A stretch of DNA of 64,000 nucleotides from Yoonia sp. GPGPB17 (GCF_037892195.1 NZ_JATACI010000002.1:3410001-3474000), one strand, 5' to 3'. Positions 19,084 through 28,209 are shown, numbered from the stretch's first letter. Program-made: numbers and translations. The notes: generated from the sequence alone by a model not told the origin.

Positions 19084-19349
19084 CCCAGATGCGTCTTGAG
19101 ATCCAGAACATCAAAGGGCTACACGCGCGCGCCTCGGCCAAGATGGTTGAGGTGGTCGAAAGCTTTGATGCCGACGCAATCGTGCGTAAAGACGGAGAGA
19201 GCACAGGCGGTGACAGCATCATGGGCCTTTTAATGTTGGCAGCTTCTATAGGAACCTTTATTGAAGTTGAGACACGCGGACCTCAGGCAAATGAGCTGGC
19301 GGCGGCGATTGAGAACCTTGTTGCGGACAAATTTGGTGAAGGCGACTGA
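19080..19349 (+). CDS. Phosphocarrier protein HPr
   Basis: 89 residues. The catalytic His lies in NIKGLHARAS near residue 16, and the regulatory serine target of HprK in GGDSIMGLL near residue 47; both are intact. HPr takes phosphate from enzyme I and passes it to EIIA. With HprK upstream this forms a complete Ser/His phosphorylation switch, though enzyme I is not encoded in the window. Confidence 0.93.
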   Translation: MTQMRLEIQNIKGLHARASAKMVEVVESFDADAIVRKDGESTGGDSIMGLLMLAASIGTFIEVETRGPQANELAAAIENLVADKFGEGD

Positions 19350-19379
19350 CTGAGATATGGATGGGATAGGACACGCATT

Positions 19380-20258
19380 TTGACCGACACGGCCCCCAAA
19401 GCCTCTGCACGACCCGTCATGTCTGATGTACCGCCCCGCGTCTATGACCGCAGTGCGCTCACCTATTCAGAGACGTTTGACAGCCCGCTCAAACGCACGG
19501 TTATCAAAACGATCGAGTGGTTTACGGGCAAGATTCACATCATTCGCATGATCCGAAAGTTTGAGAAGCGGGGCAAACTTCACGGGCAGGCATTCTGGCG
19601 CGGTGCGCTGGATGTGATGGGCATCGACGTGATCACCCCGCAGGAACAGCTTGAGCGTATCCCCAAAACCGGCCCTGTGGTGGTTGTCGCCAACCACCCG
19701 CATGGTTTGGTTGATGGCATGGTTTTTGCGGATCTGATCGGGCGTGTGCGGACAGACTACCGTATTCTGACACGTGCCTTTCTAACCGATATTGACGAAG
19801 ATGCGGGCCGTTTCCTGATCCCTGTGCCATTCCCGCACGAGGAAGGCGCGCAAGCCAAGATGGTCGAAATGCGCAAGCAAGCCATGGCCCATCTGAGCGA
19901 AGGAGGTGTGATTGCCGTTTTTCCGTCTGGCGTTGTCGCCTCTTCGAACTCCATGTTCGGACCGATGGTAGAGGATGAATGGAACCTTTTTACCGCTAAG
20001 ATGATCCGCATGTCCGGTGCCCGCGTTGTCCCGCTGTTCTTTCCGGGCGCAAATTCACGCTGGTACCAGATGGCCAACCAAATCTCGCCGACATTGCGCC
20101 AAAGCCTGTTGATCCACGAGATCGTAAACGCTTGCGGGAGACCGCAGAAGCCCGTCGTCGGTCATCCTTTTGATGAAGATGAAGTGAAAGAGCGTTTGAA
20201 AGATCAACGTGCCTGCATGGACTGGATGCGCGAAGAGACGCTGAAGTTGAAAGAGTAG
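19380..20258 (+). CDS. Lysophospholipid acyltransferase family protein
   Basis: About 292 residues from a TTG at 19380 (an ATG at 19419 is the alternative). The central motif ANHPHGLVDG takes the place of the HX4D acyltransferase box, here spaced H-x5-D, and is followed by IAVFPSGVVASS, resembling the PEGTRS-type block. This fits the PlsC-like superfamily branch with NHPtGiaDG-type motifs, which transfers acyl groups to lysolipids at the membrane. It lies 30 bases after HPr, probably the last gene of this transcript. Exact substrate unknown. Confidence 0.78.
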   Translation: MTDTAPKASARPVMSDVPPRVYDRSALTYSETFDSPLKRTVIKTIEWFTGKIHIIRMIRKFEKRGKLHGQAFWRGALDVMGIDVITPQEQLERIPKTGPVVVVANHPHGLVDGMVFADLIGRVRTDYRILTRAFLTDIDEDAGRFLIPVPFPHEEGAQAKMVEMRKQAMAHLSEGGVIAVFPSGVVASSNSMFGPMVEDEWNLFTAKMIRMSGARVVPLFFPGANSRWYQMANQISPTLRQSLLIHEIVNACGRPQKPVVGHPFDEDEVKERLKDQRACMDWMREETLKLKE

Positions 20259-20423
20259 ACGAGAGGTCGATTGCCCGTTGTGTGGCGCAAAGCGATCTTT
20301 TGCACCGGCTGCTATTGCTCGCGCAGCATCTGGTTGCATATTCGGCACATTTTCGTTGCAGCTTGGCTCGCGGCGTCGGTGTTGAGAACGGCCTGCAGCC
20401 AAACGCGCTCGCACGAAAGCCGA
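20259..20423. other. Convergent intergenic gap, nothing recognised
   Basis: Short spacer between the acyltransferase (plus) and the end of the thiamine operon (minus). I find no strong hairpin with T-run and no RNA gene. Confidence 0.4.
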
Positions 20424-21194
20424 TCATAATTTGCGTGACAGAACGCGCGTTTCCGGGGCATTTGTCCTTTCTAGCAAGAGCCGACGGGTGAGCCACACGA
20501 CCAAAAGGTGCAATAACACGGCAAATACGCCCAACGTCAACATTGCAGCAAACATGAGGTCGGTTTTGGCACGCCCGTTCGCGAGCAGCATAAGATAGCC
20601 AAGTCCGCGCGACGAACCGACCCATTCCCCAATCACGGCGCCGATGGGGGCGTAGACTGCGGCCAAACGCAGACCGGAAGCCAAAGATGGCAAGGCGGCA
20701 GGAATGCGGATGTGCCACAGAACCCGCGCGGGGCTGGCCTGCATGGTGCGTGCCAGGTCCAGATATCCCTGCGGCGTGCGCATCAACCCGTCAAAAAAGG
20801 CGGAAGTGACGGGGAAATAGATGATCAACACGGCCATGAAGACCTTGGACCAAAGTCCGAACCCAAGCCAAAGCGTCAGTATCGGGGCCAGTGCAAAGAC
20901 CGGCAGGGCCTGAGTAAAGATCAGGATTGGCTGTATCAGCACCCGTGCCGTGCGTGATGATGCCAGATGCAACGCTGTCGCAATGCCGAGCGCGGCTCCG
21001 ATTGCTAGGCCGATGACCACTTCGAGTGCGGTGATCAGTGTGTGTTCGGCGATCAGCGCACGGTTCGTCCACCACGTTTCCGCCACCATCACGGGACCAG
21101 GAAGGATGAACTTTGGTAGGCCCGTCAAGGTGACGATCACTTGCCAGACTGCCACCGCGAACAGCATGGCCAGAAGCGCCGGGAAGACCTTCAT
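20424..21194 (-). CDS. thiX: HMP/thiamine precursor ABC transporter permease ThiX
   Basis: 256 residues, inner-membrane permease of the SsuC/TauC type with about six hydrophobic segments; the first is ALLAMLFAVAVWQVIVTL. The EAA-loop region (APIGAVIGEWVGSSRGLG) is where the ATPase docks. It is the last gene of the TPP-riboswitch operon and overlaps thiZ by 4 bases (ATGA). With ThiY and ThiZ it would import a hydroxymethylpyrimidine precursor such as formylaminopyrimidine, as shown for ThiXYZ in Bacillus halodurans. Transport substrate is inferred from tenA and the thi genes. Confidence 0.85.
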   Translation of the reverse strand: MKVFPALLAMLFAVAVWQVIVTLTGLPKFILPGPVMVAETWWTNRALIAEHTLITALEVVIGLAIGAALGIATALHLASSRTARVLIQPILIFTQALPVFALAPILTLWLGFGLWSKVFMAVLIIYFPVTSAFFDGLMRTPQGYLDLARTMQASPARVLWHIRIPAALPSLASGLRLAAVYAPIGAVIGEWVGSSRGLGYLMLLANGRAKTDLMFAAMLTLGVFAVLLHLLVVWLTRRLLLERTNAPETRVLSRKL

Positions 21195-21919
21195 TGAGCG
21201 CCCTCACGCAAGAGAGAGAGCAAAGCCGCCTGACACTCTAGCGTTTCCAGATCGTCGATTGGGCGCGGAATAGCAGATGAGGGGTGTGGGAAGTGCCGTA
21301 TCCCAGAGGGGGTCAGCACGAGGATCGACTGCCCCAAGCGCGCAGCCTCTGACGGATCGTGGGTCACGATCAGAACGGTCTTGTCACGCAGCACGTCCAC
21401 TGCGAGCTCTTGCATGGCCGCGCGGGTCTGGGCGTCAAGCGCTGAGAAAGGCTCGTCCAGTAAAATGACGGGTTTGTCTTCCATCAGGGTCCGGGCCAGC
21501 GCGACCCGCTGGCGTTGCCCTCCCGACAGGCCGGCGGGCTTCTTGTCTGCGTGATCAGCAAGCCCGACCTGTGACAAGATACGGGTCAGACGTTCGGTAT
21601 CGGCCGTTTCCCCGCGCAGTTGGGCGCCCAGTTGTACGTTCTGACGGACGCTCGCCCACGGCAGCAGCAAGTCGTCCTGAGCCATATAGGCGACCCGTGC
21701 CGCCACCGGCTTTGCGTCACTTGCGGTGACCATCCCCTCGAAATCAGCGCCGGTGGCAAGCCCAGATATCAGACGCAAAAGGGTGGATTTCCCAACGCCG
21801 GAACCACCCAGGAGGCATGTCCACTCTCCGGCACGAAGCGCCAGCGTCAAGGACGCAAATAGAGCCACGCCGTTAATAGACGCGTGCCCTTGCAGCGTGA
21901 CGTCGGGGGCTTGCGTCAA
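21191..21919 (-). CDS. thiZ: HMP/thiamine precursor ABC transporter ATP-binding protein ThiZ
   Basis: 242 residues. Walker A GGSGVGKSTLLRL, Q-loop YMAQDDLLLPW, signature LSGGQRQRVALARTL, Walker B VILLDEPFSALD and the H-loop LIVTHDPSEA are all present. I choose a TTG at 21919 as start, because its TTGA overlaps the tenA stop in the same way as the other 4-base overlaps of this operon. The ATG at 21994 would overlap tenA by 79 bases. It energises the ThiXY importer. Confidence 0.86.
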   Translation of the reverse strand: MTQAPDVTLQGHASINGVALFASLTLALRAGEWTCLLGGSGVGKSTLLRLISGLATGADFEGMVTASDAKPVAARVAYMAQDDLLLPWASVRQNVQLGAQLRGETADTERLTRILSQVGLADHADKKPAGLSGGQRQRVALARTLMEDKPVILLDEPFSALDAQTRAAMQELAVDVLRDKTVLIVTHDPSEAARLGQSILVLTPSGIRHFPHPSSAIPRPIDDLETLECQAALLSLLREGAQ

Positions 21920-22590
21920 GGGGTCAAACCCATCTGCCAGAAGCTGACTTCGAGTTCGGTCGCTGTGCGGAACGTTTGGCAAAGGCGTTCCCAACGCGGG
22001 GAGGTCTGAAAATCATGGCCCAGACGGCGGGTGATGGCTTTGTCCAACATCTCACCGACCGCCTGACATGCCCCCTGATAGTCTTCACCCGCATAGGTGT
22101 CGATCCAGTCCGCATACGTGTCTGACTCTTTCTCCGCAGCCAGCCGGGCGCCGATCTCCCCATAGCCCATTACACAAGGGGCCAGTGCGGCCAACAGATC
22201 CAGCAGATCACCGCTATAGCCCGCCTCAAGAACAAAGCGGGTATAGGCAAGGTTCTCGGCGCGTTCTTTCGTGGCGAACAGATCCTCTTGAGAAACACCG
22301 GCCGCTTCGCAGATGCCGATATGCAACTGCATTTCTTCGGCCACCAGCGCGTTGACCGTGCCGACCGCGGTTAGCATTTCGGCATGGGTCTCCGATTTTA
22401 CGACGGCCAGCGCCCAAGCGCGGGCGAAGTGGATAAGGAACACATAATCCTGTCGCAGGTAGTGCAGAAAAGCGTCGTGAGGTAAGGTGCCGTCCTTCAG
22501 ACCTTCGACAAAGGCATGGCGGGTGTAGTCCCGCCATGCATCGCCCGCATGATCGCGCAGTCTTGCGAAAGCGTCGCCATAGCTGTTCAT
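21916..22590 (-). CDS. tenA: Aminopyrimidine aminohydrolase TenA
   Basis: 224 residues, all-helical TenA/THI-4 family. The catalytic Cys is in ALAPCVMGYGEIG and the active-site Glu near the C-terminus in ATELEVSFWQMG. TenA hydrolyses 4-amino-5-aminomethyl-2-methylpyrimidine to HMP, salvaging degraded thiamine. Its position between thiY and thiZ supports uptake and recycling of pyrimidine fragments. It overlaps thiY by 4 bases. Confidence 0.9.
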   Translation of the reverse strand: MNSYGDAFARLRDHAGDAWRDYTRHAFVEGLKDGTLPHDAFLHYLRQDYVFLIHFARAWALAVVKSETHAEMLTAVGTVNALVAEEMQLHIGICEAAGVSQEDLFATKERAENLAYTRFVLEAGYSGDLLDLLAALAPCVMGYGEIGARLAAEKESDTYADWIDTYAGEDYQGACQAVGEMLDKAITRRLGHDFQTSPRWERLCQTFRTATELEVSFWQMGLTP

Positions 22591-23522
22591 TGCGCGGTCA
22601 CGTCAATGGCAATGGCGTCGACCGGGTTGGCGGATGCGATCATGCCGCTTTCGACGAGAAAGTCTTCGAAGCGGGCGTAGCGGCCCGCATCTAGCGCCGC
22701 CGGTCGCAGGGCAAAGCGTGGCAGCGTGTCGACCCAGGCGCGTGCGTTCAGCTCGTCCTGCAGCTCGGCGGACGTGCCCGAGAATATCTCCCAACTCGCC
22801 TCGGGGTTGTTCACGATGTATTGCGTGGCCAATTCAGTTGCCGTCAGAAAACGCGCGATCATATCGGTGTCCATTCGGTCTGGATTGGCCACGTAGATCA
22901 GTTCGTCGTATGAGGGCACCCCCTCTTCTTCGAGGTAGAAGCAGCGGCCCGGTACACCTTCGATATCCATCTGGTTTAGCTCGAAATTGCGGAATGCGCC
23001 AATCACCGCATCGACCTGACCTGACATCAACGAAGGCGAGAGGGAGAAGTTCACATTCACCAGTTCAATCTCCTCTAGGCTGACGCCATGAGTGCCTAGA
23101 ACAGCGCTCAGCACAGCCTCTTCAACACCGGCGACGGAAAAACCCACAGTACGCCCGCGCAGATCAGCAGGGGTTTCGATTGGCCCATCGGCCAGAACCA
23201 GAAGACAGCTAAGGGGCGTCGCGACAAGCGTCCCGACGCGTACAAGGGGCAGTCCCTCTTGAACTTGCAGATGCAGATTTGGTTGATAGGAAATCGCGAG
23301 GTCCGCCTGGCCAGCCGCCACAAGGCGCGGCGGTGCGGAGGGATCGGCGGGCGGAATGATCTCAACCTCAAGCCCTTGGTCAGCGAAATAGCCAAGCTCT
23401 TCGGCGACAATCAGGGGGCCGTGATCGGGGTTGATGAACCAATCCAGCAGAACGGTCATTTGATCTTGCGCCATAGCAGGCGATGCGGTCAGCAAAGCGG
23501 CTGCGGTGAGAATGTGTTTCAT
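22587..23522 (-). CDS. thiY: Periplasmic HMP/thiamine precursor-binding protein ThiY
   Basis: About 311 residues. An N-terminal signal peptide (MKHILTAAALLTASPAMAQ) is followed by the NMT1/THI5-like binding-protein fold, with the characteristic opening VLLDWFINPDHGPLIVAEE. The start is the ATG at 23522; the longer in-frame extension to 23735 would place a signal peptide inside and is rejected. It is the solute receptor for ThiXZ and lies 13 bases downstream of the thiF-like gene. Confidence 0.88.
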   Translation of the reverse strand: MKHILTAAALLTASPAMAQDQMTVLLDWFINPDHGPLIVAEELGYFADQGLEVEIIPPADPSAPPRLVAAGQADLAISYQPNLHLQVQEGLPLVRVGTLVATPLSCLLVLADGPIETPADLRGRTVGFSVAGVEEAVLSAVLGTHGVSLEEIELVNVNFSLSPSLMSGQVDAVIGAFRNFELNQMDIEGVPGRCFYLEEEGVPSYDELIYVANPDRMDTDMIARFLTATELATQYIVNNPEASWEIFSGTSAELQDELNARAWVDTLPRFALRPAALDAGRYARFEDFLVESGMIASANPVDAIAIDVTAQ

Positions 23523-23535
23523 AAGCCTTGTTCCT

Positions 23536-24492
23536 TTATGAGGTCGCGGCCGCAACGAGGACGATCTCACCGGGCCAGGTCTGTTGAAGGGTTTCCGCCG
23601 CGCGCCAGGCCCGCAGACCGGTTGCGCAGCAAAGGGCGACGCGCGGGGCGCGAATTTCGGCAATTTGACTTGGATCGAGGCGCTGCGCTGCCGTGTGGAT
23701 TGGGATTGGGGCTTCATCTTTGTTGCGCAATTCAACGATCAGGTCATCGGCGTTCAGTTGTGAAGGGGCAAGGAAAGGGAAGGCGATGTCAGGCTCAGGT
23801 GCGGTATCGAAACGAAAGCCCGAGGTGGCGACGCTGCGCGCGTCATAGTTCACCAGCTGGCCCAAAGGAGACGGCGTGAACCCGAGTAGCACGTTGAGCG
23901 CCATTTGGGCCTGCATCGCGCCCATGATGCCGACAACGGGACCCAGAACCCCTGCGGTGGCGCAGCTTGCGCCGCTGTCCGGTGCTTGTGGGAAAACCGC
24001 GCGCAGTGAGGGCGCTCCACCACAGAAGCCACCCACATAGCCGCTCAATCCAAGCACCGCAGCGCTGATCAGTGGTTTGCCCTTGGCAAGACAGAGGTCA
24101 CTGAGGATGTAACTGACGGCGTAGCTATCGGCGCAATCCAGAACCAGATCGGCTTGTTGCACAAGGTCAGGTGCATTTGTCGGGGTCAGGTTTTGCACCG
24201 CCGTGTCGACCGCAATCTCGGAATTGATGTCTGTGCAGCGCATTGCAGCAATTTCGGCCTTTGGTCGGCCGCAACCGGCTTCGGTAAACAGGGTCTGCCG
24301 GTGCAGGTTTGACAGCGACACCGTATCCCCATCGACAAGCATGATATGACCCACACCGGCCCCTGCCAAAAGCGGGAGCGCAGGGGCCGCCAAACCGCCA
24401 GCGCCGATGACGAGCACACGCGCTGTCGCCAGGCGCCGCTGCCCTTGCACGTTTACTTCCGGCAGAATTATTTGGCGTGCGTAACGGTTCAT
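23536..24492 (-). CDS. thiF: ThiF/HesA/MoeB-type adenylyltransferase with rhodanese-like tail
   Basis: 318 residues. The E1-like domain begins RYARQIILPEV and has the nucleotide loop VIGAGGLAAPALPLLAGAGVG. The zinc-site Cys pairs usual in MoeB/ThiF are not obvious. About 80 C-terminal residues (from LNADDLIVELRNKDEAP to CCATGLRAW) look rhodanese-like, with a Cys in the loop CCATGLRA. ThiF adenylates the C-terminal glycine of ThiS so that sulfur can be loaded; a fused rhodanese domain could donate that sulfur. Overlaps thiE by 4 bases. Confidence 0.85.
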   Translation of the reverse strand: MNRYARQIILPEVNVQGQRRLATARVLVIGAGGLAAPALPLLAGAGVGHIMLVDGDTVSLSNLHRQTLFTEAGCGRPKAEIAAMRCTDINSEIAVDTAVQNLTPTNAPDLVQQADLVLDCADSYAVSYILSDLCLAKGKPLISAAVLGLSGYVGGFCGGAPSLRAVFPQAPDSGASCATAGVLGPVVGIMGAMQAQMALNVLLGFTPSPLGQLVNYDARSVATSGFRFDTAPEPDIAFPFLAPSQLNADDLIVELRNKDEAPIPIHTAAQRLDPSQIAEIRAPRVALCCATGLRAWRAAETLQQTWPGEIVLVAAATS

Positions 24493-25085
24493 CGTGTGGC
24501 CTTGATCCATGCGCGTACGCGCGCTTCGGGGTCGGCGTTCAAAGTGATGTCCGTCACGACCGAGATGATGTTGGCACCGGCCTCAAACACCCCCGCCGCG
24601 CGCTCCACCGACATGCCACCGATGCCCACGAGCGGTGTTCCGCCCAGCCGTGCTTTCCATTCGGTGACTTTGGGCAGTCCCTGCCTGTGCCACTTCATCT
24701 TCTTGAGAATCGTTGGGTAAACAGGACCAAGCGCCACATAGTCAGGTGCCATGCCAAGCACCCGTTCCAATTCGTCAGTGTCATGGGTAGACACGCCCAG
24801 CTTCAGCCCCGCCTTCCGGATGGCGGGCAAATCGGCTTCGTCCAGGTCTTCCTGACCCAGATGAACCCACTCACAGCCCAGATCGAGCGCCGCTTGCCAA
24901 TGGTCGTTCACGACCAGCACTGCACCGTATTGCTGGCAGAGGTCGCGCGAGACCGCGATTTCGCGCTGCACGTCCTCATCCGCCTGATCTTTGATGCGCA
25001 GTTGTACCAGTTTCACGCCCAAGGGCAGCATCCGCCGCAGCCAGTCGGATCGATCAAAGATCGGGTAAAAACGGTCCAGTGTCAT
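24489..25085 (-). CDS. thiE: Thiamine-phosphate synthase
   Basis: 198 residues of the ThiE TIM-barrel family: [45 protein letters not shown] and GIGGMS are the successive conserved blocks. It joins HMP diphosphate to the thiazole phosphate to give thiamine phosphate. The protein is slightly shorter than E. coli ThiE at the N-terminus but has all blocks. It overlaps both flanking genes by 4 bases. Confidence 0.93.
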   Translation of the reverse strand: MTLDRFYPIFDRSDWLRRMLPLGVKLVQLRIKDQADEDVQREIAVSRDLCQQYGAVLVVNDHWQAALDLGCEWVHLGQEDLDEADLPAIRKAGLKLGVSTHDTDELERVLGMAPDYVALGPVYPTILKKMKWHRQGLPKVTEWKARLGGTPLVGIGGMSVERAAGVFEAGANIISVVTDITLNADPEARVRAWIKATR

Positions 25086-25858
25086 GACAGGAAAGCCTTG
25101 CCGATCACGGGGGTGGAGGCTTCGGCCATATCGCGCGCCTCAATCGGCTCAGCCCCATAGGCCAATTGCCCCGCCTCAACCGCGCGCATCATCGCGCGGG
25201 CCATCGCCACCGGATCGCCTGCGCGGGCAACGGCTGTATTGAGCAGCACGGCGTCATATCCAAGTTCCATCGCATGTGCGGCGTGGCTTGGCAGCCCGAT
25301 CCCCGCGTCAACGACCAGAGGCACATCCGGAAACTCTGCCCGCATGGCCCTTAAAGCATATGCGTTGCTCAGCCCGCGACCCGAGCCAATCGGCGCGCCC
25401 CATGGCATCAACACCTCGCAACCTGCGCTTTGCAAACGTTCAGCAACGATCAAATCCTCGGTCGTGTAGGGAAACACCTGAAAACCCTCATCCGACAAAA
25501 TGCGGGCAGCCTCGACCAATTGGAACACATCCGGTTGCAAGCTGTCGGTGTGGCCGATCAGTTCCAGCTTGATCCAGGTGGTAGCGAACACCTCGCGCGC
25601 CATATGGGCCGTGGTAACCGCTTCCTTTACCGTGTGGCAGCCAGCGGTGTTGGGCAGCACATGCACACCAAGGTCCTGGATCATCTGCCAAAACACCTGC
25701 CCGTGGCCACCTGCGCCTTCCCGGCGCAAGGACACCGTGGCCACCCCCGCTGCGCTTTCGTGAAACGCCTGTGCGAGGATCGCAGGGCTTGGGTATTGTG
25801 CTGTCCCCAACATAAGAGGGTTGGGCAGCTTAGTGCCGTAAAACTCTTTCACCCTCAT
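25082..25858 (-). CDS. thiG: Thiazole synthase
   Basis: 258 residues. The Schiff-base Lys lies in [11 protein letters not shown], and the barrel ends in [17 protein letters not shown], both ThiG hallmarks. It condenses 1-deoxyxylulose 5-phosphate, the glycine-derived imine from ThiO and ThiS-thiocarboxylate to the thiazole phosphate. It overlaps thiS and thiE by 4 bases each. Confidence 0.94.
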   Translation of the reverse strand: MRVKEFYGTKLPNPLMLGTAQYPSPAILAQAFHESAAGVATVSLRREGAGGHGQVFWQMIQDLGVHVLPNTAGCHTVKEAVTTAHMAREVFATTWIKLELIGHTDSLQPDVFQLVEAARILSDEGFQVFPYTTEDLIVAERLQSAGCEVLMPWGAPIGSGRGLSNAYALRAMRAEFPDVPLVVDAGIGLPSHAAHAMELGYDAVLLNTAVARAGDPVAMARAMMRAVEAGQLAYGAEPIEARDMAEASTPVIGKAFLS

Positions 25859-26049
25859 CCCCCCTGCATTGGCGCGACGACTTCGACGCGGTCCCCGTCG
25901 CTCAGTTCAACACCCGCGCGAAGGCTTGCGGGCACGAACTCTTCGTTGACGGCCGTAGCAACGCGACCGGAAAAGCCGCATTCTGCAAGAAGGTCCGGAA
26001 GAGTCTCCGCTGCGACCTCGCACCCTGTTCCGTTAAGCGTAATCTTCAT
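25855..26049 (-). CDS. thiS: Sulfur carrier protein ThiS
   Basis: 64 residues, ubiquitin-like fold, ending VAPMQGG; the terminal Gly-Gly is the site of thiocarboxylation. It starts inside the 3' end of thiO (17-base overlap), so expression is probably coupled to thiO. Confidence 0.94.
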   Translation of the reverse strand: MKITLNGTGCEVAAETLPDLLAECGFSGRVATAVNEEFVPASLRAGVELSDGDRVEVVAPMQGG

Positions 26050-27006
26050 CGACCATCTCCGAATGCGTGTTGTTCAGCGCCAGATCTGCCACACCATGTG
26101 CCAAAGCAGGCGCAAGCAGATAACCGTGGCGATAGAGTCCGTTGGCATAGATCGTGTCACCACGCCTGCGAATGCGCGGCAGGTTGTCCGGGAAGGCGGG
26201 GCGCAGATCGACGCCGATTTCCAGCACCTCCGCCTCTCCGAAAGCAGGATTCAGCGCATAGGCGGCGCTGAGCAATTCCAGCATCGAGCGTGCGGTTATA
26301 CGGCTGCGGTCCTCGCTTTCGATCATCGTTGCGCCCAGCATGTAGATTCCATCCCCGCGCGGCACGATGTAAAGTGGTATCCTTGGATGCAGCAACCGCA
26401 CTGGGCGGGTCAGGTTTACATCGCGGCACCGGATCACCAGCATCTCTCCCTTGACGCCGCGCAAATCGGACAGAGCGCTTCGTGCTTGTAAACCTCTGCA
26501 ATCAATAATTTTTTTAGACCATCGGGCGCATATTTGTTGTGAAACACCACGCCTTTTTCCTCCAAAGAAGTATAAAGAGCCTGCAAGGCTTTGCGTGGGT
26601 CAAGATGGGCTTCCGCCTGAAAGAACAGCCCCTTTGTGAAGCCGGACAAATCAGGTTCAAGTTCTGCAATATCGCCATCGACCTCCACAAAACCTTCGGT
26701 GCGGCGCGCAAAGCGGCGCAAATCCGGCAGATCACGGCGCGCGGCGACCACCAAGGTGCCAAGCCTTTGGACATCGGTCTTGTCCGCCCACCACTCAATG
26801 GCCATCTGGCCGAGACGCAACACCGGCTCTTCGGCGTTTTCAAATTCGCACCAAGGCGCCAACATCCCGCCCGCCCACCAGGAACAGGCGTGAGGGCCTG
26901 GAGGGCCCGCCGTATCAAAAACCTGAACCCGCGCCCCGCGCGAGACCAATTCGGTCGCGATGGCGAGCCCCGCAACACCGGCCCCTATGATCGACCAGAG
27001 GCTCAT
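26033..27006 (-). CDS. thiO: Glycine oxidase ThiO; frame interrupted in a T7/A7 run
   Basis: The N-terminal FAD motif IIGAGVAGLAIATEL is followed by the usual SWWAGGMLAPWCE segment. The frame shifts in the run of seven T at plus 26511-26517; adding one base gives DGLKKIIDCRGLQARSALSD and continues into LRGVKGEMLVIRC and the C-terminal IYMLGATMIESED. The repaired length is 324 residues, normal for ThiO. It oxidises glycine to iminoglycine for thiazole synthesis. It overlaps thiD by 4 bases. Without ThiO (or ThiH) the thiazole branch would fail, while all other thi genes are intact, so a homopolymer sequencing error is likely. Confidence 0.85.
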
Positions 27007-27818
27007 GCTTTGCCTGAAGCGGGCCAGAACTGATGGAAGTGATGCACGGGGCCATGACCGGAACCGATGTTCAACGCATCTGCATCAGCAATCGCCGCTT
27101 GCAGGTAACTATGGGCCTCTCGCACCGCAAGTTCCAGAGGAAGACCCTTGGCCAACCCCGCCGCGATTGAGGAGGATAAGGTGCATCCCGTCCCGTGCGT
27201 GTTAGCTGTCTTGCAGCGCGGTGCACAAAGCTCGGCAAGCACCTGATCCCCAGACACCAGAATGTCATGGCAGATTTCGCCATCCGCATGTCCGCCCTTC
27301 ATCAGGACGGCCTGCGCCCCCAGATCACAGAGCGCCCGGCCTTGCGCGATCATCTCGGTGCGTCCAACCGCAACAGGTGAGTCCAGCAGGCAAGCCGCTT
27401 CGGGCAGGTTCGGCGTCAGCACACGCGCGCGCGGCAATAAGACGTCCCTAAGTGTTGCGACAGCCTCGGCCGCCAAGAGCAAATCGCCTGATTTTGCAAT
27501 CATCACAGGGTCAAGCACCAATGGGCCGGGATAACCGTCAAGCCCCGCTACAACGCAGTGGATGGTGTCTGGCGTGGTCAGCATACCAATCTTGACGGCT
27601 TTGACGTTCAGATCATCCAGCACCGCGTCAATCTGCGCAGTGATCATATCCTGCGGGACGCCGTGGACGGCGGTGACAGCTTTTGTGTTCTGCGCTGTAA
27701 CAGCGGTGATGACCGAGGCCCCGTAAACCCCGAGTGCTGACATCGCCTTAAGATCTGCCTGAATGCCAGCGCCGCCGCCGCTGTCTGATCCTGCTATCGT
27801 CAACGCGATATGCGCCAT
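27003..27818 (-). CDS. thiD: HMP/HMP-phosphate kinase
   Basis: 271 residues of the ribokinase-like ThiD family. The opening LTIAGSDSGGGAGIQADLKA and the C-terminal anion-hole segment HGTGCTLSSSIAAGLA are diagnostic. It phosphorylates HMP twice to HMP diphosphate for ThiE. It is the first gene after the TPP riboswitch. ATG 27818 is used; the ORF extends 6 codons further but without better signals. No thiC is in the operon, so the pyrimidine may come from salvage or from a thiC elsewhere. Confidence 0.93.
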   Translation of the reverse strand: MAHIALTIAGSDSGGGAGIQADLKAMSALGVYGASVITAVTAQNTKAVTAVHGVPQDMITAQIDAVLDDLNVKAVKIGMLTTPDTIHCVVAGLDGYPGPLVLDPVMIAKSGDLLLAAEAVATLRDVLLPRARVLTPNLPEAACLLDSPVAVGRTEMIAQGRALCDLGAQAVLMKGGHADGEICHDILVSGDQVLAELCAPRCKTANTHGTGCTLSSSIAAGLAKGLPLELAVREAHSYLQAAIADADALNIGSGHGPVHHFHQFWPASGKA

Positions 27819-27872
27819 GGCAACGCTCCATATCAATGGGCATCGCGTACAAAACTGCCTGCTTGCGCAAAG

Positions 27873-27968
27873 ACCGTTCCCTACGCCGGAATTGCCCGGA
27901 TCAGGTTCGATGGGTTAGCGCATACGCGCCTCTCAGCCTCTGGTGAGGCACCCCAACGGTTCCCGTCC
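27873..27968 (-). promoter_or_regulatory. TPP riboswitch (THI element) upstream of thiD
   Basis: On the minus strand the leader contains the conserved THI-box parts in order. GGGGTGCC at about 27953-27946 is followed by GGCTGAGAGG (27938-27929), then ACCCATCGAACCTGATC (27915-27899) and, at the 3' end, GTAGGGAACGG. The pyrimidine-sensing CTGAGA and the diphosphate-sensing ACCTGAT/GGGAA elements are intact. It lies about 55 bases before the thiD start, so TPP binding probably blocks translation or continues to an expression platform in that gap. It controls the whole thiD-to-thiX operon. Confidence 0.93.
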
Positions 27969-28209
27969 CGATTAGCAATTCAGTGCGAGTAAGTCAAATG
28001 CCTGGGCCATGGTGACTTCGGGCCGATATTCCAGCTATCGGACATTGCCGTCTCGGGCTGTCTTTTGGTGTCGATCGAAAATCTATGTTCTCTTCTAAAA
28101 CAAAAAGACCGTATGAAGACATTCAGAATGTGCGTGAATTTTCGTGCCGCTTGTGTTGGCGGCAAGATAAAATCTTGACCGGGTTGGGCTGAAAGCCGCC
28201 CTTTGCATT
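27969..28209. other. Spacer between riboswitch and hydroxyacyl-CoA dehydrogenase
   Basis: About 240 bases that should hold the thi operon promoter. I see no gene, RNA or strong terminator; short minus-strand frames here look random. Confidence 0.4.
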
